Assembly: GCA_018826295.1 (NCBI GenBank)
Contig: JAHJZX010000057.1
Location: 50,761-114,760, forward strand
Origin: Gammaproteobacteria bacterium
Lineage (GTDB): Bacteria > Pseudomonadota > Gammaproteobacteria > Enterobacterales > Alteromonadaceae
DNA length: 64,000 nt
Direction of reading: 5' to 3'
Shown: one piece after another, positions 54,301 through 63,970 of the stretch
Numbering within the stretch: the first letter of the stretch is position 1
Layout of the letters: the number at the start of each line of letters is the position of its first letter
The notes under the pieces: generated by a model
Databases searched by the model: none
What the model was told of the DNA's origin: nothing
Seen by the model: the letters and a program-made list of their open reading frames with translations, nothing else
Translations under genes and position numbers: made by a program

Positions 54301-54780
54301 CAGGCATTGTTACAGCTCAGGCCCAGCGCTATCCGCAATAAAGGTGAGCTGCGCTGGCACACGCTTCGCACCAGTTGGCTGCAGCAACTGGCTGCCAATG
54401 CTCAGGGTGAGGCACTGACTACCCACCAGTTTGGTCTGGATGATGCGGTGCAATTATTAACCCTGCCGCAACACAGCGCCGCCTTGCAGTTAGATGCGTT
54501 AGTGCAGTACTGGCAGCAAGGCCTGCAGCAACCGCTGCCGCTGATGCCAAAAACCGCGCTGTGTTTTGTACAAACTCAGGATGAAGCCAAATGCCGCGAA
54601 CTGTTTGAAGGCGGTTATAACTTTAGCGGTGAGCTGGAAAGCGCGCCTGAGCTGCAGCGCTATTACCCGGATTTTGCCAGTTTGCAGCGGGCCGGTTTTG
54701 CCGACTGGGCGCAAAAGCTGTATGGTCCGCTGTTGCAAACCCCGCTGGCAGAGCAAACTAAGCAGGAGGGCGGCGCATGA
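51388..54780 (+). CDS. recC: Exodeoxyribonuclease V subunit gamma (RecC)
   Basis: 1130 residues from ATG 51388. The N-terminus FVVIHANQLETLRELLVQWL and EQILVQSNGIAQWLKMALA is typical of RecC. The central SLTFSTLMPMRAIPFKRIYLLGLNDGDYPR region also matches. RecC scans for Chi and splits the duplex in the RecBCD complex. Its TGA overlaps the recB ATG (ATGA). It is the first gene of recC-recB-recD, without the ptrA gene that separates recC and recB in E. coli. Confidence 0.96.
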   Translation: MPEAGFVVIHANQLETLRELLVQWLSKDPVPVLGTEQILVQSNGIAQWLKMALAETANGHPGIAAGLKVELPNQFVWQLYRAVLGDDIPTSLPYDKMNLSWRLLGMLPQLTDAVYQPLQRYLQDDSDGRKSYQLALRLADLFDQYQVYRADWLQSWRSGSNVLPNSKKQQVADDQLWQPALWRLLQSQMASVVGELAFSSRADVHSTALQALQQGKLARPDLLPDRIVVFGVSSLPQQTVELLAALGAQRQVLLSVLNPCRHFWGDISAAKDDVRAAQKRHGRKPGLPPVLDTDALYLHAPILLASLGKQGRDYISLLDAFDHSEQYQHWFNGRIDLFSEPVADVAALPLLAQLQQDMLELNPTPQPPRLLAADDASISFHIAHSRQREVEILQDNLIAAFAADPQLKPRDVIIMTPDISQYQSHVHAVFGRLAHDDARFLPYTLADQSLRGSQPLMLALEYLLDLPGQRFSLSDVCDLLDVPAIQRRFGINNEALPQLRLWLTEAGVRWGLDAQQRASLDLAAPGNSYSWMFAIERMLLGFAIGDVPLWQDRAPYAEVAGLAAAELGPVLQFIQQLKRWHLLLSGQTGHSLSGWQQLLLSDNGLLHSMFDFSDEQDQLIYARLTEAITTLVAAGQSGDFSATVPLAVLRDAWLEQAGSSGLSQRFLAGSLTFSTLMPMRAIPFKRIYLLGLNDGDYPRSRMRDDFDLMANDYRPGDRSRRDDDRYLFLEALLSARAAFYLSWVGRDIRNNSELPPSVLLSQLMDLVDSGWQHPSGQKPSVALCHSYPLQPFSRQYFNGNYATYAHEWQGAHQTSAPLIGHSAPSPELPLLTLRLLDDFLANPCRHYLQQRFKTRFYRSELASEDAEPFALNTLELYQLKQQLLQQLLIEPELDVDTAMAQLAREAKLPLALFGSLSAAEIGREAKVVFARYRASGIDWQRRATPLKLMLNPAGIMLQDSLTNVYQSPSGQQALLQLRPSAIRNKGELRWHTLRTSWLQQLAANAQGEALTTHQFGLDDAVQLLTLPQHSAALQLDALVQYWQQGLQQPLPLMPKTALCFVQTQDEAKCRELFEGGYNFSGELESAPELQRYYPDFASLQRAGFADWAQKLYGPLLQTPLAEQTKQEGGA

Positions 54781-57700
54781 GTGCAGTACAGCCGTTAGAT
54801 GCGCTTAGCTTTGCGCTACATGGCAACCGCTTAATTGAAGCCAGTGCCGGTACCGGTAAAACCTATACCCTGGCGGCGCTATATCTGCGCTTAGTGCTGG
54901 GGCATGGTGCTGATAACAACGGTTTTGTCCGGCCATTACTACCACCGGAAATCCTGGTGGTGACCTTTACCCGGGCGGCCACGGCAGAGCTGCGCGATCG
55001 CATTCGCGCCCGGCTGGTCGATGCCGCAACAGCATTTCGCCAGGGCCACAGCGATGATGAATTTATCCGCCGCTTACTGGCCGATATTCCGCCGCTACAA
55101 TATGCCGCTTGCGCTGCCCGCTTAAGCGCCGCTGCCGAGTGGATGGACGAAGCGGCCATTTTTACCATACACGGCTGGTGTCAACGCATGCTGGCCGAAC
55201 ACGCCTTCGACTCCGGCATGCGCTTTGGCGAAGCGCTAAGCGATGATAATCAGCAGCTGCTGCACATGCTGGCCTGTGATTACTGGCGCCGCTTTTTATA
55301 CCCGCTGCACGATGCTTCGGTATTGCAGGCGCTGGGGGCTATTGCCGCATCGCCGGCCGATTTACTTAACGATATCAGGCCCTGGCTGCAGGCCGATGCG
55401 GTAAACCTGCAATTTAATGCTGCCGGCCAGCCGTTGCCTGATGCGTTAAGCCCGGCCGCTGCGGCAGCGCCGCTGCTGCAGTGGCAAGCTGAGCTTGATA
55501 ACCACTGCCAGCAACTGCAGCAAGCGTTAACGGCCGATGCGTTAATGTTGCTGGACGACGCTTACGCCAACGGCTGGTTAAACGGCACTAAATACCGCGC
55601 CGCCAGCTGGAACGCCGAGCGGCAGTGGTGGCAGGCGATATTGGCCGAGCCCAAACGGCTAAACAGCCGCGACGCCGATTTTGCTGCCATGGTGCAAAAA
55701 TTCAGTGCTGCTAAGCTGGCTGCGGCGCAAAAGAAAGGCCAACCGCTGCTTAGCCACCGGTTATTCGAGTTGTTTAACCACAGCTGTACCCTGCTGGATA
55801 ACAAACCTGAGCTGGCGCTAAGTGTACGCCACCATGCCGGCTTATGGCTGGTGGCCGAGTTTGCCAGCCAGAAGCGGGCGCGCGCTGAGCTCGACTTTAA
55901 TGATTTACTGCTGCAACTGCATCATGCCTTGCAGGGGGAAGCCGGCACGGTATTGGCAGCGCGCATTCGCGCCCAGTATCCGCTGGCAATGGTAGACGAA
56001 TTTCAGGATACCGATCCGCTGCAGTTTGCCATTTTCCGCGCCATCTATCCCGATGTGCAAAGTACTGATACCGGCCTGATTATGGTTGGCGATCCTAAGC
56101 AGGCCATTTACAGCTTCCGCGGTGCCGACTTACACACTTATTTGCATGCCCGCCAGCTTACAACCGGCCGCCATTACAGCCTAAGCACTAACTTTCGTTC
56201 GACAGAGGCGCTGGTAGACGGGGTAAACCAGTTGTTTACCCTGGCTGAGCAGCAGCGCGGCGCCTTTGGTTTTGGTAGCAGTGACATTACGCCACTGCCG
56301 TTTTTACCGGTTAAGGCGAAGGGTAAGACAGCGCAGCTGCAATTGGCCGGCAACCCGCTGCCGGCGGTAAATTACTATCTGCCGGACACCGATGCCAGCG
56401 AGCTAAAAAAAGGCGGCTATCAGGCGCTGATGGCACAGGCCTGCGCCGATGAGATCGCCAACTTACTGCAGCAGGCCAGTGCCGCTGCGGCCGGCTTTGC
56501 CAGCGATAACGGCTTTGACGCACTGCAACCGGCTGATATTGCTATCTTAGTGCGGGATCGCAACGAAGCGGCCCTGATCCGCCGTGAGCTATCGGCCCGT
56601 AATGTGCGCTCGGTATATTTGTCAGATAACGAATCTATTTTCCAAAGTGCAGAAGCGCAGGCGGTACTGCAGTGGCTGCGCGCCTGCCAACAACCGGACG
56701 ATGAAAGTTTGCTGCGCGCAGCATTGGCACTGCCGCTGTGCGATAACAGCGATACCCAGCTGGCGCTGTGGTTTAACGACGAGCATGCCTGGGAGCAACT
56801 TACCGAGCAGGTGCGCGAGTTTCGCCAGATCTGGCGCGTTAAAGGCGTACTGGCCATGCTAAGCAGCTGGCTGCATTATTTTGCCCTGCCGGCCAAATGG
56901 CTGGCGCAGGAGCAAGGCGAGCGGCGCTTAACCAATGTGCTGCATTTGGCTGAGTTGCTGCAAAGTGAAAGCCAGCAACGCGATGGTGAAAGCGGCTTGC
57001 TGCGCTGGCTGGCCGAGCAACTGGATAACCCGAAAAGCGGCGATGAGCAGCAACTGCGGCTGGAAAGCGATCAGCAGCTGGTGCAGGTGGTTACCATCCA
57101 TAAAAGTAAGGGCCTGCAATATAATCTGGTATTTTTGCCCTTTATCTGTGGCTTTAAAAGTGCCAAAAAAGGCCAGCCGCAACGCTACTTTAATGGCACA
57201 CAAATGGTGCTGGACTTAACGCCGGATGACGCCGCCTTACAACGGGCCGAACACGAGCGGCTGCTGGAAGATATCCGTTTATTGTATGTAGCTCTGACCC
57301 GGCCGGTGTATGCCTGCTGGTTGGGCTTAGCACTATTTAGCGAAGGGGCGTCGAAAAAAAGTAAGCTGGCGCAAAGCGCCGTGGGTTATCTGCTTGGTGT
57401 CAGTGACGAGCCAGGCCTGCCAGAGCTGACGGCGCTACTTGGCGCACTGCCCTGGCAGCAGCGGCCGATACCGGCGCCCTGCCGCTTTAGTGCGCCGCAG
57501 GCACACAGCGCCCTGACACCAGCGCTTGTACTTGATAGCGCGCTAAAACGCGAAGCCTGGTGGATCGCCAGTTATTCGGCATTGCGCACCGGCAGCACAC
57601 CAGACGGCGCAGCGGCAACGGCGCAACTGGCTGCCGATACCGCCCTGGATGCCTTGTTGCAGGAAGAGGCCAGCGAGCAGCCAGCCTACAGTGAGCAGCA

Positions 57701-58442
57701 GCTGTCGATACATGATTTTCCGCGCGGCGCAGTACCGGGCACCTTTTTACACCAGTTATTGGAAGACGCGCAGCAGCACGGCTTTGCCAACTGCGACGCC
57801 GGCTTTATCAGCGCCTTGCTGCAGCGGCGTTTAACCGAGCAAAACTGGCTTGACTGGCAGCCGGTGTTAACGCCCTGGCTGATTCAAATGCTGCAAACAC
57901 CGTTAGCCGGGGCGCAGTTAGCCTTGTCGGGCTTGCAACAGGTACGCGCCGAGCTGGAATTCTGGCTGCAAAGCTGTCACGTCAAGGTGCTGCAGCTGGA
58001 TGCGCTGGTAAGCGCCGCCATCTTACCCGGTCAGCCACGGCCAGCGTTGCTGCCCGACACACTTAACGGCATGCTAAAAGGCTTTATCGACTTAACGCTG
58101 CAAGGCGGCGATGGCCGCTACTGGGTACTGGATTATAAATCAAACTGGCTGGGGCCGGATGACAGCGCCTACAGCGAGCCGGCCATGCAACAAACGCTGC
58201 TGCACAAGCGCTACGATGTGCAGGCAGCGCTGTATATGCTGGCACTGCACCGCTTGCTAAAACTGCGGCAGCCCGGTTATCTGCAAGCACCGCAGCAGTA
58301 TATCGGTGGGGCGCTGTACTGGTTTATCCGCGCGCCTGCGCCGGGCCAGCTGCTGCTAGAGGCCGATGTTAAGCTGCTAAGCCAGTTAGATGCCTTGTTT
58401 GCCGGCGAGCCGCTGCATAAGGAGACTGAGCATGCAGTTTGA
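54777..58442 (+). CDS. recB: Exodeoxyribonuclease V subunit beta (RecB)
   Basis: 1221 residues. UvrD-type helicase: Walker A ASAGTGKT at 22-29, LVVTFTRAATAELRDRI, Walker B MVDEFQDTD, GDPKQAIYSFRGAD, and VVTIHKSKGLQY motif. The C-terminal nuclease domain has the LDYKSNWLG motif. It unwinds 3' to 5' and cuts DNA during double-strand break repair and foreign DNA degradation. Confidence 0.96.
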   Translation: MSAVQPLDALSFALHGNRLIEASAGTGKTYTLAALYLRLVLGHGADNNGFVRPLLPPEILVVTFTRAATAELRDRIRARLVDAATAFRQGHSDDEFIRRLLADIPPLQYAACAARLSAAAEWMDEAAIFTIHGWCQRMLAEHAFDSGMRFGEALSDDNQQLLHMLACDYWRRFLYPLHDASVLQALGAIAASPADLLNDIRPWLQADAVNLQFNAAGQPLPDALSPAAAAAPLLQWQAELDNHCQQLQQALTADALMLLDDAYANGWLNGTKYRAASWNAERQWWQAILAEPKRLNSRDADFAAMVQKFSAAKLAAAQKKGQPLLSHRLFELFNHSCTLLDNKPELALSVRHHAGLWLVAEFASQKRARAELDFNDLLLQLHHALQGEAGTVLAARIRAQYPLAMVDEFQDTDPLQFAIFRAIYPDVQSTDTGLIMVGDPKQAIYSFRGADLHTYLHARQLTTGRHYSLSTNFRSTEALVDGVNQLFTLAEQQRGAFGFGSSDITPLPFLPVKAKGKTAQLQLAGNPLPAVNYYLPDTDASELKKGGYQALMAQACADEIANLLQQASAAAAGFASDNGFDALQPADIAILVRDRNEAALIRRELSARNVRSVYLSDNESIFQSAEAQAVLQWLRACQQPDDESLLRAALALPLCDNSDTQLALWFNDEHAWEQLTEQVREFRQIWRVKGVLAMLSSWLHYFALPAKWLAQEQGERRLTNVLHLAELLQSESQQRDGESGLLRWLAEQLDNPKSGDEQQLRLESDQQLVQVVTIHKSKGLQYNLVFLPFICGFKSAKKGQPQRYFNGTQMVLDLTPDDAALQRAEHERLLEDIRLLYVALTRPVYACWLGLALFSEGASKKSKLAQSAVGYLLGVSDEPGLPELTALLGALPWQQRPIPAPCRFSAPQAHSALTPALVLDSALKREAWWIASYSALRTGSTPDGAAATAQLAADTALDALLQEEASEQPAYSEQQLSIHDFPRGAVPGTFLHQLLEDAQQHGFANCDAGFISALLQRRLTEQNWLDWQPVLTPWLIQMLQTPLAGAQLALSGLQQVRAELEFWLQSCHVKVLQLDALVSAAILPGQPRPALLPDTLNGMLKGFIDLTLQGGDGRYWVLDYKSNWLGPDDSAYSEPAMQQTLLHKRYDVQAALYMLALHRLLKLRQPGYLQAPQQYIGGALYWFIRAPAPGQLLLEADVKLLSQLDALFAGEPLHKETEHAV

Positions 58443-60369
58443 TTTATTCAGCAGTATTAAAACCGCCGACAGCGCGCTGACAGATTTAAGCCAGATGCAG
58501 GCATTGCTGCAGCGCTGGGCCGACAGGCGCTGGCTCAGGGCATTGGATGTGCAGCTACCGCATACCCTGCATCAGCTGGCGGCCGAGCCTAAGCCCTTGG
58601 TGTGGCTGCTTACTGCCTTGTTGTGTCATCAGTATGGCCGTGGCCACAGCTGTATTTTATTGCAGGATCTACTGTCCGATCCGGATGCCTTGCTAAGTTT
58701 GCCGCCGCAAAACCAGTTTTTACAACGCTTTAGCGACCGGCCGTCTAACCTGCTGCAGGGCCTGACACTGCAGGATTATCAGCAGGCGCTGGCGCAAAGC
58801 CGTTGGTTGCAGGGCGAGGCCGGCGCGCCCTTGGTGCTGGCAGACAACCGGCTGTATTTACACCGGCTGTATCAGGCCGAGCAGCAGGTAAAACAGCAAT
58901 TAGCACAGCGGCTAAATGCGGTGCTGCCGCTAAGCGCTGAGCTGGCAACCGGGCTTGAGCTGTTATTTCCACCCGGCGGGCCAGGCCAGCCAGACTGGCA
59001 GCGGCTGGCCTGCGCTATGGCGCTGCAGCGGCGTTTTGCCATTATTACCGGCGGCCCGGGTACCGGTAAAACCACTACAGTGGTAAAACTGCTGGCGCTG
59101 TTGCAGCAGGGCGCAGAGCTTAACCACACTGAGCTGACAATCAAGCTGGCCGCTCCCACCGGAAAGGCCGCAGTGCGTTTAACCGAGTCGATTAGCGGCG
59201 CGCGGGCGAAACTGTCTCAGCAGCTATCACCACAGCAGCTGCAGCGTCTGCCCACCGAAGTGACAACCTTGCACCGGCTGCTGGGCGCGGTGCCAAACCG
59301 GCGCAGTTTCCGCCACCACCCTGACAACCCGCTGCAGCTGGATGTGCTGGTGGTTGATGAAGCCTCGATGGTCGATTTAGAAATGATGGCGGCTCTGCTC
59401 GCTGCACTGCCCGCGCAGGCGCAGCTGGTACTGCTGGGCGATAAGGACCAATTATCCTCAGTAGAAGCCGGCTCAGTGCTGGGTGATTTATGCCGCGGTG
59501 CCGAACTGGGCGGTTATAACAGTGCCAGCCTGGCCTTACTCAGCCCGTACTGTGAACAGCCGTTAACTGACTGGCAAGGCGATGGCAGCAAGTTAAATCA
59601 GGCCACAGTAATGCTGCGCCACAGCCACAGGTTTGATGCCAAATCGGGTATTGGCATGCTGGCGGCGGCAGTTAACCTTGGCGATACGAAGGCACCGGCG
59701 TTATTTGACCAGTTTGCAGATATCAGCCTGTTAGCCGGTAATGCACCCGAGGTAGTAAAAGCCACCGCGCTGGCGGGCTACCGTGAATATTTGCAGCTGA
59801 TGCAGCAAAGCGCAGACAACACACAGAGCGGGCGCGAACAATGGGCCGGCGCTGTGCTTGGCAGCTATAGTCAGTTTCAGCTGCTGTGCGCACTGCGCAG
59901 CGGCGACTGGGGCGTGGAAGGCTTTAACCTGCTTATTGCGCAGTGGTTAACGGCAGCTGGCTTCATTGATGCCAGAGCACAATGGTACGCTGGCCGCCCG
60001 GTGATGATGCAGCGCAATAACTACAGCTTAGGCTTAATGAACGGTGATATTGGCATTACGCTGCAAGACCCGTTAAGCGGCCAGTTACGGGTGGTGTTTC
60101 AGCTGTCCGACGGTACGCTAAAGTGGGTATTGCCCAGTCGCTTAACCGAGGTGGATACCGCCTTTGCCATCACGGTACATAAATCGCAGGGCTCGGAGTT
60201 TACCCATTGCTGCCTGGTGTTACCGCCGGATAACAGCCCGATTTTAAGCCGCGAGCTGTTATACACCGGCATTACCCGCGCCAAACAGCACTTTACGTTG
60301 TTGTGTGGCAACCCGGCGTTGTTGCAACAAGCGATAGCACGACGGGTTAGCCGCAGCAGCGGTTTATAA
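58432..60369 (+). CDS. recD: Exodeoxyribonuclease V subunit alpha (RecD)
   Basis: 645 residues from ATG 58432, overlapping recB by 11 bases. SF1B helicase: Walker A GGPGTGKTTTVV, VDEASMVDLEMMAALL (Walker B), GDKDQLSSVEAGSVLGDL, and the C-terminal VHKSQGSEF motif. It is the 5' to 3' motor of RecBCD. Its stop lies 2 bases from the stop of the convergent fructokinase gene. Confidence 0.96.
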   Translation: MQFDLFSSIKTADSALTDLSQMQALLQRWADRRWLRALDVQLPHTLHQLAAEPKPLVWLLTALLCHQYGRGHSCILLQDLLSDPDALLSLPPQNQFLQRFSDRPSNLLQGLTLQDYQQALAQSRWLQGEAGAPLVLADNRLYLHRLYQAEQQVKQQLAQRLNAVLPLSAELATGLELLFPPGGPGQPDWQRLACAMALQRRFAIITGGPGTGKTTTVVKLLALLQQGAELNHTELTIKLAAPTGKAAVRLTESISGARAKLSQQLSPQQLQRLPTEVTTLHRLLGAVPNRRSFRHHPDNPLQLDVLVVDEASMVDLEMMAALLAALPAQAQLVLLGDKDQLSSVEAGSVLGDLCRGAELGGYNSASLALLSPYCEQPLTDWQGDGSKLNQATVMLRHSHRFDAKSGIGMLAAAVNLGDTKAPALFDQFADISLLAGNAPEVVKATALAGYREYLQLMQQSADNTQSGREQWAGAVLGSYSQFQLLCALRSGDWGVEGFNLLIAQWLTAAGFIDARAQWYAGRPVMMQRNNYSLGLMNGDIGITLQDPLSGQLRVVFQLSDGTLKWVLPSRLTEVDTAFAITVHKSQGSEFTHCCLVLPPDNSPILSRELLYTGITRAKQHFTLLCGNPALLQQAIARRVSRSSGL

Positions 60370-60371
60370 CG

Positions 60372-61319
60372 TTATTGCGCCGCGGCTGGAAGCTGCAATA
60401 AAGCGGCGTCCAGCTCAGCGCAGTGCGGCGGGTTACAGCCGGCTTGGGCGATATTTAAACTGGCGGCTAACATGGCGCGCTGCAGGCACTGTGTCAGTTG
60501 TGCCGTGCTGATATCTGCTGCCGTGGGCAGACCCAGCTTTAACAACGCCGCCAGTAAATTGGCCCAAAAGGTATCGCCGGCGCCGACCGTGTCAACAAAG
60601 GGCGTGGCGGCAATAACCGGCAGGCTGATTTGATGCTGCTGCCAGTACAGGCTGGCGCCTTTTTCGCCCTCAGTCAGCGCCAGCAAGGCGTGTGGGGCAC
60701 AATCACGCAGTGCGCCAAGTGCCTGAGTAAGGTTAAGCTCGGGAAACAACAGCTGTAAGTCTTCGTCGCTGGCTTTAATAAAGTGGCTTTGTGCGATCAC
60801 CTGTAGCAGCAGGGCGCGATAGGCAACGACATCGGTTACTGCGTTAATGCGCACGTTAATATCTACCGCCAGTTTAACTTGTCTGGCCTGACACGCCGCT
60901 ATCACCGCCGTTATGCGCGCGCCATCTTGTGGCTCTAACGCCAGTGAACCTAAATGCAGCAGTTTGCAGGCAGAGGGTAAGGCGGCAATTTGTTGCGCCG
61001 CGCTGATATCTCTGTCGGCAATACCCTGACGATACAAGCTGTACTGCGGCTGGCGCTGCGCATTGATGCTAACCATGGCAACAGACGTGGGCGCGCTGCT
61101 GAAAAACGCCGGGCCATAGGCGCCACCGTTGTCGGCCAGATAGCGGGCAAACTGTTGGCCGAAATGATCTTGGGATAATGGCGATAAATAGCACACTGCG
61201 ATAGCTTGCCGCGCCGCCGCAATAGCAACATTAAACGGCGAGCCGCCAAGGCAGGGGCGATACAAGCCGTCTGCGCCGGGTAGCATATCAACCACATTCT
61301 CTCCAATAACTGCAAGCAT
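60372..61319 (-). CDS. Fructokinase (PfkB/ribokinase family)
   Basis: 315 residues. PfkB features: GENVVDMLPGADGLYRPCLGGSPFNVAIAAARQ at the N-terminus and the catalytic DTVGAGDTFWANLLAALL near residue 245, with Asp as base. Substrate by context is fructose, released with glucose-1-phosphate by the sucrose phosphorylase nearby. Divergent from the LacI gene; a LacI-type palindrome lies in the shared gap. Confidence 0.88.
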   Translation of the reverse strand: MLAVIGENVVDMLPGADGLYRPCLGGSPFNVAIAAARQAIAVCYLSPLSQDHFGQQFARYLADNGGAYGPAFFSSAPTSVAMVSINAQRQPQYSLYRQGIADRDISAAQQIAALPSACKLLHLGSLALEPQDGARITAVIAACQARQVKLAVDINVRINAVTDVVAYRALLLQVIAQSHFIKASDEDLQLLFPELNLTQALGALRDCAPHALLALTEGEKGASLYWQQHQISLPVIAATPFVDTVGAGDTFWANLLAALLKLGLPTAADISTAQLTQCLQRAMLAASLNIAQAGCNPPHCAELDAALLQLPAAAQ

Positions 61320-61390
61320 GCTGGCTTCCTTTAATGTTACATTGTTAAATACGGCGAAAAGCGGTCGCCATTAATGGCAAAATCATATAA

Positions 61391-61404
61391 CTTAATTGAT
61401 TAAG
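61391..61404. promoter_or_regulatory. LacI-type operator between fructokinase and regulator genes
   Basis: CTTAATTGATTAAG is a perfect 14-base palindrome, 23 bases before the lacI-type start. A related CTTAAACGATTAAG lies upstream of sucrose phosphorylase at 63971, so both are likely sites of the local regulator. Confidence 0.68.
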
Positions 61405-61426
61405 AAGATAGTGAAAAACCACTGGC

Positions 61427-62449
61427 ATGATGAGTAAACTAACCCTTAAAAGCGTGGCAAAAACCCTGGGTGTCTCCACCGCAACCATCTCAAACGCCTT
61501 TAACCGGCCGGATCAGTTGTCGGTGGCGCTGCGGCAGAAAATACTGCAGGCCTGCCATGAGCTGGGCTATTTTGGCCCGAACAAAGCGGCACAGTCGCTG
61601 CGTAAAGGCAGCTCGGGCATCGTGGCGGTAATTTTGTCTGACTCGCTGGAATATATGGTCAGCGATCCGGTGGCCAGCCAGTTTTTGCAGGGCGTAAGCC
61701 GCGAGCTGGAACGGCATCAGCTGCATTTGCTGCTGTTTTCCGGTCAGGCCACTAACCTTGAGGCGATCAGCGATTTTGTCGACGGCTTTATTTGCTACGG
61801 CGCTCCGCGCAATACCGGCTTAATTGAACAGTTACGCCACTCGCGTAAGCGGGTGTTGACGGTCGATTTTGACTTAGCCGGCCGCCCTTCGGTGAACATC
61901 GACAACGAGCAGGCCGCGTTTGACAGCGCCATGGCGGTACTGCGGCCAAAAGATACCGTGGCTGTGCTGGGCTTGCGCTTAATTGATGCGGCCGGCAGCC
62001 AGCCGGTGGGCGATAAACCGATGTGGGACAACCAAAGCTCTATAGCGCACCGCCGCTTAGACGGTTACCAAAGGGCAATGCAGCAATGTGGTTTAACCTT
62101 GGCCGCTGATTATTTATGGCATATTCCCGAGAGTAACCAAACCTACGCCCGTGAGGCGGCCCGGGCGGTACTGGCGATGAGCCCAAGGCCCACAGTATTG
62201 CTGTGTATGAGCGATCTGATTGGCCTAAGTGCAATGCGCGAAGCCCTGCAACTGGGCTTACGTATTCCGGAAGATATTCGTGTTGTCGGCTTTGATGGCA
62301 TTGAGGAAACGCTGCGCTATCATCCGACATTAACCTCGGTGTGGCAGTTTAGCGATCAAAAGGGCGAAGCGGCCGTCAGGGCGTTTTTAAACCCTGACGA
62401 CACCACGCTGCAGTTGCCGTATGAACTGCGCCTGGGTGAAAGCAGTTAG
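61427..62449 (+). CDS. LacI family transcriptional regulator of sucrose genes
   Basis: 340 residues (ATG 61430 is one codon later). Helix-turn-helix: LTLKSVAKTLGVSTATISNAFNRPDQLSVALRQKILQACHELGY, including the hinge. The periplasmic-binding-like domain ends VVGFDGIEETLRYHPTLTSV, as in LacI/GalR effectors sensors. Flanked by fructokinase and sucrose phosphorylase genes, so sucrose or a derivative is the likely inducer. Confidence 0.9.
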   Translation: MMSKLTLKSVAKTLGVSTATISNAFNRPDQLSVALRQKILQACHELGYFGPNKAAQSLRKGSSGIVAVILSDSLEYMVSDPVASQFLQGVSRELERHQLHLLLFSGQATNLEAISDFVDGFICYGAPRNTGLIEQLRHSRKRVLTVDFDLAGRPSVNIDNEQAAFDSAMAVLRPKDTVAVLGLRLIDAAGSQPVGDKPMWDNQSSIAHRRLDGYQRAMQQCGLTLAADYLWHIPESNQTYAREAARAVLAMSPRPTVLLCMSDLIGLSAMREALQLGLRIPEDIRVVGFDGIEETLRYHPTLTSVWQFSDQKGEAAVRAFLNPDDTTLQLPYELRLGESS

Positions 62450-63942
62450 TTGACGCTGCGGTACAGCTTACTAAGCGCCAGGCTTTCGGCGGCCTGCCCG
62501 GCATGTTGCCAGTGTATGGTTGCTTCAAGGCTGGCTAAGTCGATAACCAAAGCGGCAGTATGGCCCTGATGCTGCCACTGCAATTGATAGCTGTCGTTAT
62601 GCAGTGTTTGGCTGAAATCGCCGTTAAACGCCTGCAGGCTGTGCCGCAGGGTAATAAGCCCGCACAACGCTTGTACCACCGGTTTTTGCAGTGCGTCAGC
62701 GACTTTTTCCGCGTTCAGATAAGGCCGGCCGATATCACGGCCGACGCGGCTTTGTTGTAACAACTCAACATCGTTGGGCATTGCCAGTAAGCCGGCATAA
62801 TAAATCTGGCTGATGCCCGGGCAAAACAGCTGAATGGCGCGCGCCAGCAAATACTGTTGGTCGTTCTGGCCCAGCGCATCATAAAAACTGCAATTCACCT
62901 GATACAAATCGACATTGTTGGCCGCATTACCGGTGGCCAGTTTTGAACTGCCTTTGCTGTTGGCGTGAATGGTTTCTACCAGGCTGTCCAGCTCTGGATC
63001 GGTAAGTAAGCCAGGCTGGCCCTGATAATCGGCTGCATCAACAATGCCAATGCCATCATGGGTATCCAATACGGTGATGCAGTTGCGTGGCGCGATATCC
63101 AGCCAGTGTTTCAGTGCATCGGCATTGCGGCTGAACAAGGTATGCAGCACCAGTGGCGGCAGGGCAAAGTCGTATACCATGTCGCAGCGTTTAGCGATGT
63201 CAATTTGGGTTTGATGATAGCCGTGAATTTCCACCAGGCACAGCATGCCGCGTGCTTTGGCTTGCTCAGATAAGGCGGCAATAAATTCAAAGGTTTCCGG
63301 CAGCATAAAGCAGCGGGTACCGGCTTTTTTAATGGCATAGCCGGCGGCATCCAGGCGGATATATTTCACGCCGTTTTCAGTAAAACGGTCCAAGATGGCC
63401 TGCAGGTAGGCTTTACCGGCCTCAGAGTTAACATCAATATCAATCTGGTTGGCGGTAAAGGTGGTCCAAAACGGGATTTTACGGCCATCTTTCAGGGCGA
63501 TATCGGTAAAAAACGGTGTGGGTCTTGGCCGGTATACGGCGGCAAGTTGCTCTGCCGCAGCATCTTTGGCAAAGACTTTATCGCGGGTTAAGAACAGCGG
63601 CCAGTAGGGAGAGGCTTCGCCTTTTTCCAACACATCAACAAACTGCGGTGACTGCGCCGACATATGGTTAACGATCATGTCGGCCATCACCGGATAATCC
63701 GCCGCCAGCGCGCGGATATCGCTCCAGTTGCCCAGTCGGCTGTCTACGGCGGTGTGGTCGGTGGGGTCAAAGCCGGCGTCTTCGCCGTCTATCGGCGGAT
63801 AAAACGGCAGCAAGTGCACGCCATCAAATAAGCCGGCCAGCGGGCCTTGCAGCATAGTGTGTAAGTCTTTGATAGTACCGCCGCTAAGCCGGTCAATATA
63901 GGTGATTAGCTGGATCTGGTTGGCATTCTGTTGACGCGTCAT
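62446..63942 (-). CDS. Sucrose phosphorylase (GH13_18)
   Basis: 498 residues. The start QIQLITYIDRLSGGTIKDLHTML and GVHLLPFYPPIDGEDAGFDPTDH are characteristic of sucrose phosphorylases. The nucleophile region is YIRLDAAGYAIKK, the acid/base region LVEIHGY, and the third acid in LDTHDGIGI. It turns sucrose and phosphate into glucose-1-phosphate and fructose. It converges with and overlaps the regulator gene by 4 bases. Confidence 0.92.
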   Translation of the reverse strand: MTRQQNANQIQLITYIDRLSGGTIKDLHTMLQGPLAGLFDGVHLLPFYPPIDGEDAGFDPTDHTAVDSRLGNWSDIRALAADYPVMADMIVNHMSAQSPQFVDVLEKGEASPYWPLFLTRDKVFAKDAAAEQLAAVYRPRPTPFFTDIALKDGRKIPFWTTFTANQIDIDVNSEAGKAYLQAILDRFTENGVKYIRLDAAGYAIKKAGTRCFMLPETFEFIAALSEQAKARGMLCLVEIHGYHQTQIDIAKRCDMVYDFALPPLVLHTLFSRNADALKHWLDIAPRNCITVLDTHDGIGIVDAADYQGQPGLLTDPELDSLVETIHANSKGSSKLATGNAANNVDLYQVNCSFYDALGQNDQQYLLARAIQLFCPGISQIYYAGLLAMPNDVELLQQSRVGRDIGRPYLNAEKVADALQKPVVQALCGLITLRHSLQAFNGDFSQTLHNDSYQLQWQHQGHTAALVIDLASLEATIHWQHAGQAAESLALSKLYRSVN

Positions 63943-63970
63943 GAAAATAATCCTGAAAAAATATTTGCTT

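Noticed and set aside
56420..56857. 145-codon antisense frame within recB
   Set aside because: Shadow of RecB codon usage; Ser/Cys-rich and without motifs.
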